Both the position numbers and the translations under genes were made by a program. From Noviherbaspirillum_A sp963522035 (GTDB taxonomy: Bacteria > Pseudomonadota > Gammaproteobacteria > Burkholderiales > Burkholderiaceae_D), in NCBI GenBank assembly GCA_963522035.1, contig CAUQYP010000001.1, positions 62,001 to 126,000 of the forward strand: a stretch of DNA of 64,000 nt, given 5' to 3'. Below, piece after piece: positions 18,878 through 28,096 of the stretch; positions within the stretch are counted from its first letter, which is position 1, and each line of letters opens with the position of its first letter. The notes below the pieces were generated by a model. That model saw only the letters and a list, made by a program, of their open reading frames with translations, did no database searches and was not told the DNA's origin.

Positions 18878-19606
18878 ATGTCTTATGCTGAAAAAAGCCG
18901 GCCGACGCGCGGCAGTTATTTCTTGTCGCGGCTTTCCGATGATGACTATGCAGACTTGTTGCCTAGTTTGGAACTAATCCAACTTGACAGCAAACAGATA
19001 GTGCACGAACGCAACAAGCCATTCGCCGACGTCTACTTTCCCACTACCTGCATGATTTCGGCTGTTTTGCCGATGCTGGATGGGGCGGCCGTAGAGGTTG
19101 GAACAGTAGGCAATGAAGGCTTATCTGCAGTCGAAATGGTGGCCGGCGCGGTTTCGCCCATCAATACCTTTATGTGCCAGATACCTGGACACGCGATGCG
19201 CATGTCAGTGACTGACTTTAAGCACGCTCTGAAGGAGATGCCAGAACTCCGTCAGTTGGCATTCGGTTACTTGCAGTGTTACATGGCGCAGATGGCCCAG
19301 TCGGCTGCCTGCAATAGCCAGCATGCCGTCGAGGCGCGCTTTGCCAGATGGATGCTCGTCACCCATGACCGGGTCGAAGGAGATGACTTTAGGCTCACTC
19401 AGGAGTTCATGGCACAGATGCTAGGCGTCCATCGCCCCAGCGTTAGCCTAATTGCTAACCAGTTCCAAGCCGCAGGACTTCTCCAATACAGCCGCGGACT
19501 GATACGAATCCTGAACCGTGAGGGCATCGAAGAGGTGTGCTGTGAGTGCTACGCCCAAGTTCGGGATCGGTTTCAGAGCGTAATGGGGGTTGAGCGCGGG
19601 GGGTAA
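18878..19606 (+). CDS. Crp/Fnr-family transcriptional regulator (copy 2)
   Basis: A 242-aa paralog of the regulator at 17490 with the same layout: sensor beta roll (VEVGTVGNEGLSAVEMV), dimer helix (AQSAACNSQHAVEARFARWM) and winged helix (LTQEFMAQMLGVHRPSVSLI). The ribosome binding site AAGGGAAA precedes ATG 18878. The two proteins are alike over most of their length and differ mainly at the N-terminus and in the recognition helix (GGYRPTVSVV against GVHRPSVSLI), so they may bind similar but not identical sites. Regulators of this type often control respiration, stress or biofilm genes in betaproteobacteria, but no target can be named here. Confidence 0.88.
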   Translation: MSYAEKSRPTRGSYFLSRLSDDDYADLLPSLELIQLDSKQIVHERNKPFADVYFPTTCMISAVLPMLDGAAVEVGTVGNEGLSAVEMVAGAVSPINTFMCQIPGHAMRMSVTDFKHALKEMPELRQLAFGYLQCYMAQMAQSAACNSQHAVEARFARWMLVTHDRVEGDDFRLTQEFMAQMLGVHRPSVSLIANQFQAAGLLQYSRGLIRILNREGIEEVCCECYAQVRDRFQSVMGVERGG

Positions 19607-20616
19607 GCGCGACAAGACATTTCGCAGGACGTGGACAATAGCAAACAAAGCGAATGATTTAGAAGACTAAGGAATTTTTCTGGCCATATGTCGGCAACCT
19701 GACTGAAGGAGCGCGTTGAACAGCGCTAATACCTTTCCATTAAGCCTACCTTGTTGGCTAAGTTCGCAGGCGTGCACCAATCGACGATCTGCTTTTGCTC
19801 ATGCGATGATGCTTGGAAAATGCGGCGTGAAACTGGATCGGGTCAGTTAATCGCCCATTCTTCATGGATGGTTCTCCTGTCTTTGCCGCTGCATCTACAT
19901 GCGCCACGAGAGACTTCACAGAATGGTTCCCCAGCCTGACGGCCAGTCGCGCTATGTTGACGCCGTCGAATGACGCAAGGATGAGGGAATTACATTGCAA
20001 CTGCTGCACCAGGTCGGCGACGAAGCGTTGGATGCCATCCCGCCCGCCAAAGTGGGCTCAAGGCTGGCGTCGGCAGCACGGCGCTGTAGACCGGTGGCGG
20101 CGAAGACGATGGCAATCAGGCAGAAGATGAAGGCCATGTTTGAGATATCTGGGAAACGTGCAAAACCCTCAGAAGTCATCCGACATCGACACATAGACGC
20201 TTTTCTGACTGGCCTGATCAAGGCGGTGATGTCGCCAACCGCTAACCCAACATTATTCTGCGACGGTTACTGACAGACTTGTGGGGATCAAGCGATTGCG
20301 TTGGTCAGCATTCCATTAGAGCCCGATCTTTACAGCATTAGGAGAGTGCGGCCAATGCCGTTCTACGAGGGCAAGACACGGAAACATTCGATAAATGTTG
20401 TCATAAGTCAACAATACTAATGTGCAGTTAGCTTCTGGTAAAAACTTATTGTAATATTTCATCACAGCAACTTATTTGTGTCGCATTCTTACTTCTCGCC
20501 GATTGCGACATCTTTTACGTGATGTGCGTTGACAGCAACCAGCTGGAGGCGGGGATGGCTGGTGCGCCGCCATTCTTTTTTACCAACTTGCTTGGCTAAA
20601 CCTGGATTACAAAACA
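19607..20616. other. 1-kb intergenic region with possible gene remains
   Basis: No intact gene. On the minus strand the frame 19952-20221 includes a hydrophobic stretch (MAFIFCLIAIVFAATGLQRR) like a transporter helix, and frame 19758-20009 gives LILASFDGVNIARLAVRLGN. Together they could be two frames of a decayed gene, but I cannot name it. The last 200 bp are AT-rich and probably hold the promoter of the chemoreceptor gene at 20617. Confidence 0.3.
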
Positions 20617-22713
20617 ATGAATAACAGTTCCCAACCTCTATCAGTGCTTCGCCCTAATTTGGCTATCAATGGCGCAAACTCGAGCCTTCTGGCTGCCGTC
20701 CATCGCATCCAAGCCATTATTGAATTCGATACAAGCGGCACGATCCTGCACGCTAACGACCTGTTCCTTAAAACCATGGGATATAGCTCAAGCGAGGTTA
20801 TAGGCAAACATCATCGCATGTTTTGCGATACTGCTTATGCGGCCGGCGATGACTACCGCGCTTTTTGGCAGCGGCTGGCAAATGGTGTGATCGAACAAAA
20901 TGAGTTTGCTCGTATCGGCAAAAACGGCCGGAAGGTTTGGTTGCAGGCGTCCTACAACCCGGTCTTCGATGAAGAGGGCAAGATTGAAAAAATTGTAAAG
21001 TTTGCAACTGACATCACGTCTGCCAAGCTGCGAACTGCCGACTTTGAAGGGAAAATCGATGCAGTCAATCGCATTCAGGCAGTCATCGAATTCAGCCTGG
21101 ATGGCATTGTCCTTGAAGCCAATGAAAATTTTCTAACCACGCTTGGATATAAGCGAGAAGAAGTCGTTGGTAAGCACCATCGCATGTTTTGTGAGGCAGC
21201 ATATGCTCGATCAGCCGATTACACGGCGTTCTGGAACCAGCTCGGAGACGGGAACGTCCACTCTGGCGAATTTAAACGACTTGACAGAAGCGGCCGCGAC
21301 GTCTGGCTCAGTGCCACCTACAATCCAATCTTTGACTCAGACGGCAAGCCAATCAAGGTAGTCAAGTTCGCGACCGATATCACCAACGCCCAGCGCACGA
21401 ATGCCGACTTTCTGGGGAAAATGACTGCTGTAGAAAAAGTGCAGGCAGTAATCGAGTTTGACTTGCAAGGGCGCGTACTCCGGGCCAACGATAATTTCTT
21501 AACAACGTTTGGCTATAATGCACAGGAAGTAATCGGTGAACACCACCGAATGTTTTGTGATCCGGCTTATGCCCGCTCGCCTGCATATGTGGCATTTTGG
21601 GAAGGACTCGGTCGCGGTCAATTCAGTGCCGGAGAATACCGCCGCGTTGGAAAAAATGGCGAAGATATCTGGATCCAGGCCTCGTACAATCCAATCTTCG
21701 ATCATGAAGGGAAACTGCAAAAAATCGTTAAATTCGCAACGGACGTCACACCAGCCAAACTGCTGAGTTCTGAAACAGCTGGCAAACTCGATTCGATCTC
21801 ACGCTCGCAAGCGGTCATCGAATTCGACATGCAGGGCAACGTATTATTTGCCAATAAGAATTTCCTTCGCACCGTCGGATATACCGATACGGAAGTCATT
21901 GGCAAACACCACAGCATGTTTTGTGAGCCGGAACTGGCCAAGTCGTCTGAGTACAGAAATTTTTGGGCTGACCTTGGAGAAGGCCAGTTTAAAAGCGCAC
22001 GTTTTAAACGCCGGGGCAAGCACGGTGCCGAGGTGTGGCTACAAGCGACTTACAACCCGATTCTCGATATGGACGGTAAGCCCTTCAAGGTCGTGAAGTT
22101 TGCTATGGACATTACTGCGCAAGTCGCGCGCGAACAGATCGTCAGAGACAAGGTCAGCAACATTACTCAGGTAATGGAAGAACTTTCAGGCTCGATCGAC
22201 AGCATTTCGCGCAGCTCGCAGCGTTCCCATGACCTCGCTTTCCAGACCCAGCAGGAAGCCAGAGATGGTAACGGCTTACTTAACAAGTCACGTCAGTCTA
22301 TTTTGGAAATCCAGCGCTCGTCACAAAACGTGCATGAGATTACCCGTACGATCAGCGACATCGCTAGCCAGACCAACCTGCTGGCGTTCAATGCAGCAAT
22401 TGAGGCTGCTCGTGCCGGCGAGCATGGCCTAGGCTTCTCAGTCGTCGCAGAGGAGGTACGCAAGCTCGCAGAAAAATCGGCTCGTGCCGCGCTCGAAATT
22501 GGCAGTTTGATTAACAACACGATCAGCCTCGTCAACGAGGGTGGCAGTCTTTCAGACCAAGTCAAGCATGCTTTTGATCGTATCGAGCGATCGGTTGGCA
22601 CCACGACGGAATCGATTTCCGAGATAAACGGTGCGACTGGCGCCCAGGTAGAAGCTAGCCGCAATGTTGCCGCATTGTTGGCCCAGTTACATCTGTCGTC
22701 GGACCAGCACTAA
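20617..22713 (+). CDS. soluble methyl-accepting chemotaxis protein with four tandem PAS domains
   Basis: A 698-aa cytoplasmic chemoreceptor with no membrane segments. Four PAS domains repeat every 122 residues (starts near residues 26, 148, 270 and 392), each with the pattern QAVIEFD...ANxNFLxTxGY...GKHHxMFC...VWLQASYNP...VKFATDIT. A short MCP signalling domain follows from about residue 510, with the conserved hairpin around SDIASQTNLLAFNAAIEAAR and VVAEEVRKLAEKSA. It resembles Aer/BdlA-type receptors, in which PAS domains bind FAD or heme and report redox or oxygen state; the cofactor here is unknown. No WEEF-type tether ends the protein. The triple-CheW gene starts 4 nt after its stop, so the two are one operon. 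Confidence 0.93.
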   Translation: MNNSSQPLSVLRPNLAINGANSSLLAAVHRIQAIIEFDTSGTILHANDLFLKTMGYSSSEVIGKHHRMFCDTAYAAGDDYRAFWQRLANGVIEQNEFARIGKNGRKVWLQASYNPVFDEEGKIEKIVKFATDITSAKLRTADFEGKIDAVNRIQAVIEFSLDGIVLEANENFLTTLGYKREEVVGKHHRMFCEAAYARSADYTAFWNQLGDGNVHSGEFKRLDRSGRDVWLSATYNPIFDSDGKPIKVVKFATDITNAQRTNADFLGKMTAVEKVQAVIEFDLQGRVLRANDNFLTTFGYNAQEVIGEHHRMFCDPAYARSPAYVAFWEGLGRGQFSAGEYRRVGKNGEDIWIQASYNPIFDHEGKLQKIVKFATDVTPAKLLSSETAGKLDSISRSQAVIEFDMQGNVLFANKNFLRTVGYTDTEVIGKHHSMFCEPELAKSSEYRNFWADLGEGQFKSARFKRRGKHGAEVWLQATYNPILDMDGKPFKVVKFAMDITAQVAREQIVRDKVSNITQVMEELSGSIDSISRSSQRSHDLAFQTQQEARDGNGLLNKSRQSILEIQRSSQNVHEITRTISDIASQTNLLAFNAAIEAARAGEHGLGFSVVAEEVRKLAEKSARAALEIGSLINNTISLVNEGGSLSDQVKHAFDRIERSVGTTTESISEINGATGAQVEASRNVAALLAQLHLSSDQH

Positions 22714-22716
22714 GTC

Positions 22717-24198
22717 ATGAACAACGCGAATGAGGCATTTTCGCAAGGCGGTGCAGTGTCGCCAGTTGATCGGATCAGGGTGTTTGCCAAAGTAACCCTG
22801 GACGATATGTTGATTGGCATTGATACCCGCCACGTGGTTTCCGCGCTTTCGCGCCCGACATCGCTGACTCGTTTGCCGCGCAGGCAAGGCGCATTAGAGG
22901 GTGCATTTACACTGAACGGCCAAGTTGTTCCTCTGGTTGACCTGCGCGGCTGGATGGAAGGGCAAGATGCCGACGAACAGCGGCCGGTCCCAGGCCAGGT
23001 TATGGTATTGCGCGCTGAAGGCGCGACGCTGGGGTTGGCAATCGATGCGGTCAATGGTTTGGTACGATTGCCGGAATCTTCCATCCGCCAGGTGCACCAT
23101 GACAATGCTGAGGCCGGTCTTTTCCACAGCGTCGGTGTAACCTGTGACGGCCAGCTTATCAGTTTGCTGGACCCTGCACGTCTCATGCGCCAGACCAACG
23201 CGTGGGCTGACAATATCGGTCAAGCGGGCGTAGCCGGGATGAGTGACCAGAACATTGGCGCCGATTTGAATGCAGCGACTCGAATAGAGTGGACACCATC
23301 TCAAGTGCTGGTGCGCATTGGCACGAGCACATTAGGCGCGGATGCTGCCGTGGTGGCAGAGGTTTGCAAGCTACCTTCCCTACAGCAGTTGGTTCGTGGG
23401 ACAAGCCACTTGAGCGGCATGATGAACTGGCGTGGGTACCATGTTCCCGTGCTAAAACCGGATAGCATAATCGGCAACATCAGTGTGCCTGCTAGCGCAG
23501 CGTCGCTAGTCATGGTGCTTGCTTGGAAGGGACGCTACGTGGCGGTACCAGTTGAAAATGTGTTGGGAGTGAGACAATTTGATTGCCGGTGTGTCCAAGC
23601 ACCAGCCGACGTCGGCTTACCTAATCATGGCTTCTTTCAGGGAGCGGTTCAACTAGAAGACAACACACCGGCGCTGCTCATCGATGGCCATGTCCTGCTG
23701 AAACGCTATGGCTTGGACGGGTTATCAAGCGCGATAGCCGGCAGACAACACGAAATGGCCGAAACAAGGCCGCTCAACCCGCAGGCTTATGTCATCTTTG
23801 ATGCCGGCACCCCATGGGCGTTGCCTCTAAGCTGCGTAGAAAATGTGATTGCTTTTCCTTCTGACTTCCGTCCCCTGCCTGATCACCATAACTTATCTTC
23901 GGGTAGCTGCACTTGGCGCGGTCGCATGCTGCCGGTAGTCGACCTGGATAAAAACCCAACAAACATTGCCCCAGAAAATAGCTACTTGATAATAATTCGT
24001 TACCAGAACCGTGTGGCCGGGCTGCGCGTGAACAGCATAACTTCACTGATTCCAGCAAACTCTGTCACTTTGACTAGCATTAGTTTGCCCAGATTGGGAC
24101 GGGTGAACATTTTGACTGCCGCCGGTGGGAAGCCATCACCGAGCTATCGCATCCTAAAATTGGATTCTCTACCATTTTATTCTCAAACCTCTGATTAG
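22717..24198 (+). CDS. protein with three CheW-like domains
   Basis: A 493-aa protein built of three CheW-like modules at about residues 18-155, 185-330 and 355-490. Each shows the SH3-like pattern: a strand, G-x-V-V-P-L-V-D-L-type segments (GQVVPLVDLRGWM; RGYHVPVLKPDSI; GRMLPVVDLDK), then an ILR-like strand. Modules 2 and 3 are divergent. It starts 4 nt after the PAS chemoreceptor gene and has no strong ribosome binding site of its own, which suggests coupling. CheW domains join receptors to CheA, so a triple-CheW protein could bridge several receptors in an array. It lacks HPt and kinase parts and so cannot replace CheA. Confidence 0.85.
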   Translation: MNNANEAFSQGGAVSPVDRIRVFAKVTLDDMLIGIDTRHVVSALSRPTSLTRLPRRQGALEGAFTLNGQVVPLVDLRGWMEGQDADEQRPVPGQVMVLRAEGATLGLAIDAVNGLVRLPESSIRQVHHDNAEAGLFHSVGVTCDGQLISLLDPARLMRQTNAWADNIGQAGVAGMSDQNIGADLNAATRIEWTPSQVLVRIGTSTLGADAAVVAEVCKLPSLQQLVRGTSHLSGMMNWRGYHVPVLKPDSIIGNISVPASAASLVMVLAWKGRYVAVPVENVLGVRQFDCRCVQAPADVGLPNHGFFQGAVQLEDNTPALLIDGHVLLKRYGLDGLSSAIAGRQHEMAETRPLNPQAYVIFDAGTPWALPLSCVENVIAFPSDFRPLPDHHNLSSGSCTWRGRMLPVVDLDKNPTNIAPENSYLIIIRYQNRVAGLRVNSITSLIPANSVTLTSISLPRLGRVNILTAAGGKPSPSYRILKLDSLPFYSQTSD

Positions 24199-24694
24199 TT
24201 ATGGGGCTTTGATTTGTGCTGCGGGTGAAAATCCAAAGAAAAAGTTTTGTTAAAGACCGCGGTTCATATTGCGACTAAGCCGTTACAAATAATTTTTTTG
24301 GTAAAAAACCACGCGAGGCGTCTAAAATTTTCTAAACATCAGGTGACTAGTCGGGCAATGAATTTGCCATTGAATTACGCTTGCATACCAGTCGATTTTT
24401 CATTGTTCTGTTAGCAAAAAATGCGGGCATGAAAACAATCTATAATTAGATAGCGATTAGGGTAATTATTTTGCCAATAACATCTTGTTCAATACTGAAG
24501 CAATTATAGAGTAACGATTTTTGAAAATCTGGATTATGGATGGTAAACAATTCACTTGCCGACATTAGCTCAAATCGGTCTTTCCTTTCTGCTGGCCGGG
24601 TGCCAATGACAATAGCACCCGATAAAAATGGATACGGGCGACATCTTGACACAGGCTGTAATTATTCTCGAATTCACTAACAACGGAAACTGCA
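24199..24694. other. AT-rich intergenic region before cheY
   Basis: About 500 bp with no open frame of note. It must contain the promoter of the cheY/receiver pair. I looked for a flagellar sigma-28 promoter (TAAAGTTT-N11-GCCGATAA) and found only partial matches near 24243 and 24330, which I do not accept. Confidence 0.4.
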
Positions 24695-25093
24695 ATGACG
24701 AACAAGAATATGAAATTTTTGGTAGTAGACGATTTCCCGACGATGCGTCGCATTGTCATGAGTCTTTTGAAAGAGTTAGGCTATACGAATCTGGCCGAAG
24801 CGGAAAACGGTGCAGAGGGCTTGGCAAAGCTGCGTAGCAACAAGTTTGATTTTGTTGTATCGGACTGGAATATGCCTGTTATGGATGGCCTGACAATGTT
24901 GCAGCACATCCGCGAGGATGCCTCATTAAAACATTTGCCCGTGCTGATGGTGACAGCTGAGGCTAAAAAGGAAAATATTATTGCAGCAGCGCAGGCGGGT
25001 GCCAGTGGTTATGTGGTCAAGCCTTTCACGGCAGCGACACTGCAGGAAAAGCTCACCAAAATCTTTGAAAAAATGCCTCAGTTGGCAACCTGA
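24695..25093 (+). CDS. cheY: chemotaxis response regulator CheY (copy 1)
   Basis: A 132-aa single receiver domain. It has the acidic pair DD (VVDDF, residues 11-12), the phospho-acceptor Asp in VVSDWNMPVMDG, Thr in VTAEA and Lys in VVKPF, so it can accept phosphate from CheA. It is nearly the same as the CheY at 49101, with about 16 differences in 132 residues, mostly conservative and at the C-terminus. A degenerate receiver gene follows after 15 bp and then a broken HD-GYP gene, the same order as in the second copy. CheY-P binds the flagellar switch FliM and changes rotation. Confidence 0.95.
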   Translation: MTNKNMKFLVVDDFPTMRRIVMSLLKELGYTNLAEAENGAEGLAKLRSNKFDFVVSDWNMPVMDGLTMLQHIREDASLKHLPVLMVTAEAKKENIIAAAQAGASGYVVKPFTAATLQEKLTKIFEKMPQLAT

Positions 25094-25108
25094 CCAAGAG
25101 AAAACTCC

Positions 25109-25501
25109 ATGATACGAGCAGCCATCTTGGACAATAACGCCATTGCGCGAGGGTTACTACGGACCATCTTGAATGATGGATACAACGTTATTAGTGAAAG
25201 CGGTGTTGCTTCTGCGAACCTGTCACGCCTAACCTTGGCAGCACCACAACTGATTTTTATCGCGATTGACACGGAGAATCATGACGTACAAACGATGCTA
25301 AAAGATTTGCGGAACAGATTGCCAAAGGCACTCATTTTTGTCATGACTTCTGCATTTACAGCTGAAATGATCAAGCAGGCGAGCGAAAACGGCGTGAACG
25401 GGTTCATCGTCAAACCATTCAATGGGGCAGCAGTCATGTCGGCAATTCGTGCGTCTATTCTCAAGCTTGTGTCGCGCCAGAGGGCTGAAATGAAAGTTTA
25501 A
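25109..25501 (+). CDS. degenerate receiver-domain protein (copy 1)
   Basis: A 130-aa protein with a receiver fold but altered active site. The acidic pair is reduced to Asp-Asn (ILDNNAIARG), and the strand that should end in the phospho-Asp reads LIFIAIDTE, with Ala in that place. Thr/Ser (FVMTSAF) and Lys (FIVKPFN) remain. It is therefore unlikely to be phosphorylated normally and may act as a constitutive partner or bind another ligand. AGAGAAAA precedes the ATG. It is paired with cheY, and the pair recurs at 49101-49909 with the same substitutions, which shows that the change is maintained and not random decay. Confidence 0.85.
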   Translation: MIRAAILDNNAIARGLLRTILNDGYNVISESGVASANLSRLTLAAPQLIFIAIDTENHDVQTMLKDLRNRLPKALIFVMTSAFTAEMIKQASENGVNGFIVKPFNGAAVMSAIRASILKLVSRQRAEMKV

Positions 25502-25621
25502 AAAGCGCGTAACTGCTGCTTGTCACAGATTGTTAAATCATTGCTAGTCTGCATTAACTATGCTTGTCTAAGAGACGGCTTATTTTTTATTGAAAAAATA
25601 AGAGAAGAAACCTGTATTACA

Positions 25622-25952
25622 ATTTGCAAAGAAATTGCGTTGCACCAACTTGGGATAGGAATGTGTGCATGCGTGTGCATGCCCTTTCTCATAGTTGGAC
25701 TGCACATCCGTTTCTAAGGAACCGTTTTCGGATTATTTCTCATGAGAAATTTAGAAAATTATCGAAGCGGGTATTATCGAACTGGGCATCGATACGGGCA
25801 AAAGTTTGACTATTATTGAACCAAGGATCGTCGAACTGGTTACTACCGCACCTGTAGCCAGGAAGACGGCCGTCAAAAGTGCTCCCACACCTAATTGCGC
25901 GGCAGAGATTTCGTTTGGTGGAGAAATTGTACGTGTATCTAGGTGCTACTGA
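25622..25952 (+). pseudogene. truncated, frameshifted HD-GYP gene (copy 1)
   Basis: Matches the first 110 codons or so of the intact HD-GYP gene at 50024. The start codon is ATT in place of ATG (25622). HQLGIGM lies in one frame, then VHALSHSWTAHPFLRNRFRI in another, then KIIEAGIIELGIDTGKSL in a third, and the codon matching Q in EIQKIIEAG is TAG (25752-25754). The relic ends at TGA 25950-25952, and the HD-GYP catalytic part is missing. The region from 25953 to the next gene holds nothing recognisable. It shows that the cheY-receiver-HD-GYP module was duplicated and that this copy lost the phosphodiesterase. Confidence 0.85.
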
Positions 25953-26210
25953 ATGAAGTTTCTTTGAAGTGATGTAGGGCTTTGGTTTGCTGGCACCAGT
26001 TTGCGGTGTAGCAGCTGCCGATGTAATTATTTTTGTACGCTCGCCTAGCAGCACGGATCAGCCTACCTAGTTGGAGAGCATCAAACGAAATTGACACAGA
26101 CTTGCGCATTATCAGAATTTCTGGCGGCAGCTAAAGCATGCTCGGATAAAAGCGCGTAGCGCCAATTGTCGATTTTGATTTTCGTCTCTATCAGACTAAG
26201 AGGAACTAAT

Positions 26211-27341
26211 ATGGCTTCGCATAATCCGCCTCCTCATCAAGTTCAACCGGATCAACCAGGGCAACCGGATCGCATGTTTGCTGATGTGGTTCTGCCAGCA
26301 TCGCTGCCGACACTGACTCGGAACGCGCCCCATAAAGTAGATCTTGGTCCGCTCAAGCATCTGGTAGGGGTGTGGACGGCGCAGGGTACAGGCTGGAATA
26401 TGATCGCACTGCCGTTCCAGGGTGCCCCAGCCTCGCCTGCAGGCTTTAAGTTTCGTGTCTTAATGAATCAATATGACGAGGTGCTCAAGTTCGACTTTGT
26501 AGACGATCGGGTCAAAAACCGTGGTCTGTCCCGCAATGGTGAAACGGGGTTCGACCAAGTGGTTGCCGCGCTCGACTATCAGCAGAAGATTGCTCAAGTC
26601 GTGGCCGAAGACCGCCCGTCAAGTGGCGGACTGGCTGGAGCGCCCAAGCTGGCGATTCATCACGAGCCGGGGCTGTGGCTTTACGAGAAAAATCGCACGG
26701 TAAAGGACGACCAAATAAAGGGTGACGTCGTATCAGAGGTAGAACTACGTGTCGCACGGCTAGCTTCCATTCCGCACGGCAACTCAGTTCTTGCCATTGG
26801 CACTTCAGAGGAAGTCAATGGCATGCCGCACATTCCTCTTCTCAGTGGATTGCCCTCGGGCCGCTTTGAGGACGTAAGCACTGCCGACTACGACTTCAAG
26901 ACGGATCCTTACCTTGAGCCATACAACCATTACATTAACAATCCATTCATGGGAAACGTTACCGGCGTAACGGGATTTCCTGGATTTCACCCGGCGGACA
27001 TGAATGCGATCCTTCGTTTCGCAAGCCAAAATGGTCCCAAGATCGCTCGTACAACTGTGCTAAATGTTGACTCGACCCGGAAAAGTGGCGGGATTATGAA
27101 CCTTCCGTTTACTGTGCGCGAAGCCGAACCGGTCAGCATGAAGTCGACGTTCTGGATCCAGGAATTGGTCGAAAAGGATGCGAACGGTGAAACCCAATTT
27201 CAGTTGCAATACTCGCAGATAGTCATGCTGCACTTTTTCCGGCCAAGAGAGGATGAACAGCCCGGTCTTGCCGCTTGGCCTCACATCAGTATTGCCACCT
27301 TGAGAAAAGTACCAGCTCCTTACGACCTTGTGCCGGCTTGA
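26211..27341 (+). CDS. nitrobindin-like heme-binding protein
   Basis: A 376-aa protein from ATG 26211, supported by AGAGGAA upstream; the frame is open from 26166 but without a ribosome binding site. Near residue 50 it carries LKHLVGVWTAQGTGWN, the Gly-x-Trp-x-Gly-x-Gly pattern that opens the beta-barrel of nitrobindin/THAP4-type heme proteins. A run of beta strands follows, and the C-terminus (QLQYSQIVMLHFF) closes such a barrel. It is longer than nitrobindins (about 160 aa) and fits the larger heme-binding family sometimes named FMP. No signal peptide is visible. The function in the cell (NO or peroxynitrite handling, or heme-dependent catalysis) is not known. Confidence 0.7.
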   Translation: MASHNPPPHQVQPDQPGQPDRMFADVVLPASLPTLTRNAPHKVDLGPLKHLVGVWTAQGTGWNMIALPFQGAPASPAGFKFRVLMNQYDEVLKFDFVDDRVKNRGLSRNGETGFDQVVAALDYQQKIAQVVAEDRPSSGGLAGAPKLAIHHEPGLWLYEKNRTVKDDQIKGDVVSEVELRVARLASIPHGNSVLAIGTSEEVNGMPHIPLLSGLPSGRFEDVSTADYDFKTDPYLEPYNHYINNPFMGNVTGVTGFPGFHPADMNAILRFASQNGPKIARTTVLNVDSTRKSGGIMNLPFTVREAEPVSMKSTFWIQELVEKDANGETQFQLQYSQIVMLHFFRPREDEQPGLAAWPHISIATLRKVPAPYDLVPA

Positions 27342-27363
27342 ATGGAGAAAGCGTAGTACATTG

Positions 27364-27594
27364 TCAATAATGCATGATACTGTAGCCCCAGTCAGATCTG
27401 CCTACGTAATGTTCCAAGCTAAGTTCGTCCTTGAGTTGATGATACGTCTGCTCGCACGCCGAGCGGGCTTTTATCGCGCAAACCACCATCCTCTGCGGCA
27501 TATTGGTCAGGCGGTTGTGGAGGTAATATTTGCACCCGCCGCTGGAGCGCCGTCTACGCATCGATACGCAAAATTTCCAAACGCAATGCACCAA
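27364..27594 (-). pseudogene. IS701-family transposase relic
   Basis: A minus-strand frame with IKARSACEQTYHQLKDELSL and EHYVGRS, which aligns well with the late part of IS701-type DDE transposases (ARWVCEQAHQQLKEELGLDHFEGRSW). The rest of the transposase and the terminal repeats are missing. It sits in the 500-bp space after the heme-binding gene; the remainder of 27342-27842 shows no gene. Confidence 0.65.
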
Positions 27595-27842
27595 GGTAGC
27601 CTAGATCCAGGGATCACGGTATCGATCAGCATAAAGTGGATCTTGACGTGCAATCGTAAGTTTTAGTAGATGGCACTACCGTCTAAATGATTGCCAAGAC
27701 CGGTCGCATAGTTTTACTAATCAACATTGCAAGCCTGATGGCTTAGCGGCCCGTCAAGGCATTCGTCGCTGAGCAGATTTGTACGACTATTGCCACTACT
27801 GACGGCTTAGTGGCGTGACGGTCGAGGTCTGAACAGTCCGTT

Positions 27843-28070
27843 TCAAGATTTTAAAAGTTCCGATGGGTCAATTTTTAGCGCATTGGCTAACTTAGAAATA
27901 CTGTCAAGCGACAGATTTTTGAGTTCTCTTTCTATTTGACTAACAAATGTGCGATGAAGACCAGCAAGGGCTGCCAACCCCTCTTGGGAAATCCCCTGAG
28001 CAGCACGATGTTGCCTAAGATTCGTCGCCAGTCTCGCGCGAAGTTCTTTTTCTGTAATAGGTTTATGCAT
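27843..28070 (-). CDS. XRE-family helix-turn-helix regulator (C-protein-like)
   Basis: A 75-aa protein counted from ATG 28070. It is a single HTH_3 domain (LRQHRAAQGISQEGLAALAG, then SQIERELKNLSLDSISKLAN) of the size and type of restriction-modification controller proteins. The frame stays open upstream to 28178, but that extension would encode five copies of a five-residue repeat from 15-bp DNA repeats, so I prefer the short form with the repeats as upstream control DNA. It is divergent from the two related hypothetical genes at 28292 and 29118. No restriction enzyme or methylase is nearby. Confidence 0.8.
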   Translation of the reverse strand: MHKPITEKELRARLATNLRQHRAAQGISQEGLAALAGLHRTFVSQIERELKNLSLDSISKLANALKIDPSELLKS

Positions 28071-28096
28071 ACAAGGTGTAGGATTGCCTCGTATAC

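Noticed and set aside
24199..24694. Possible sigma-28 promoter before cheY
   Set aside because: Only one of the two boxes matches at any position.
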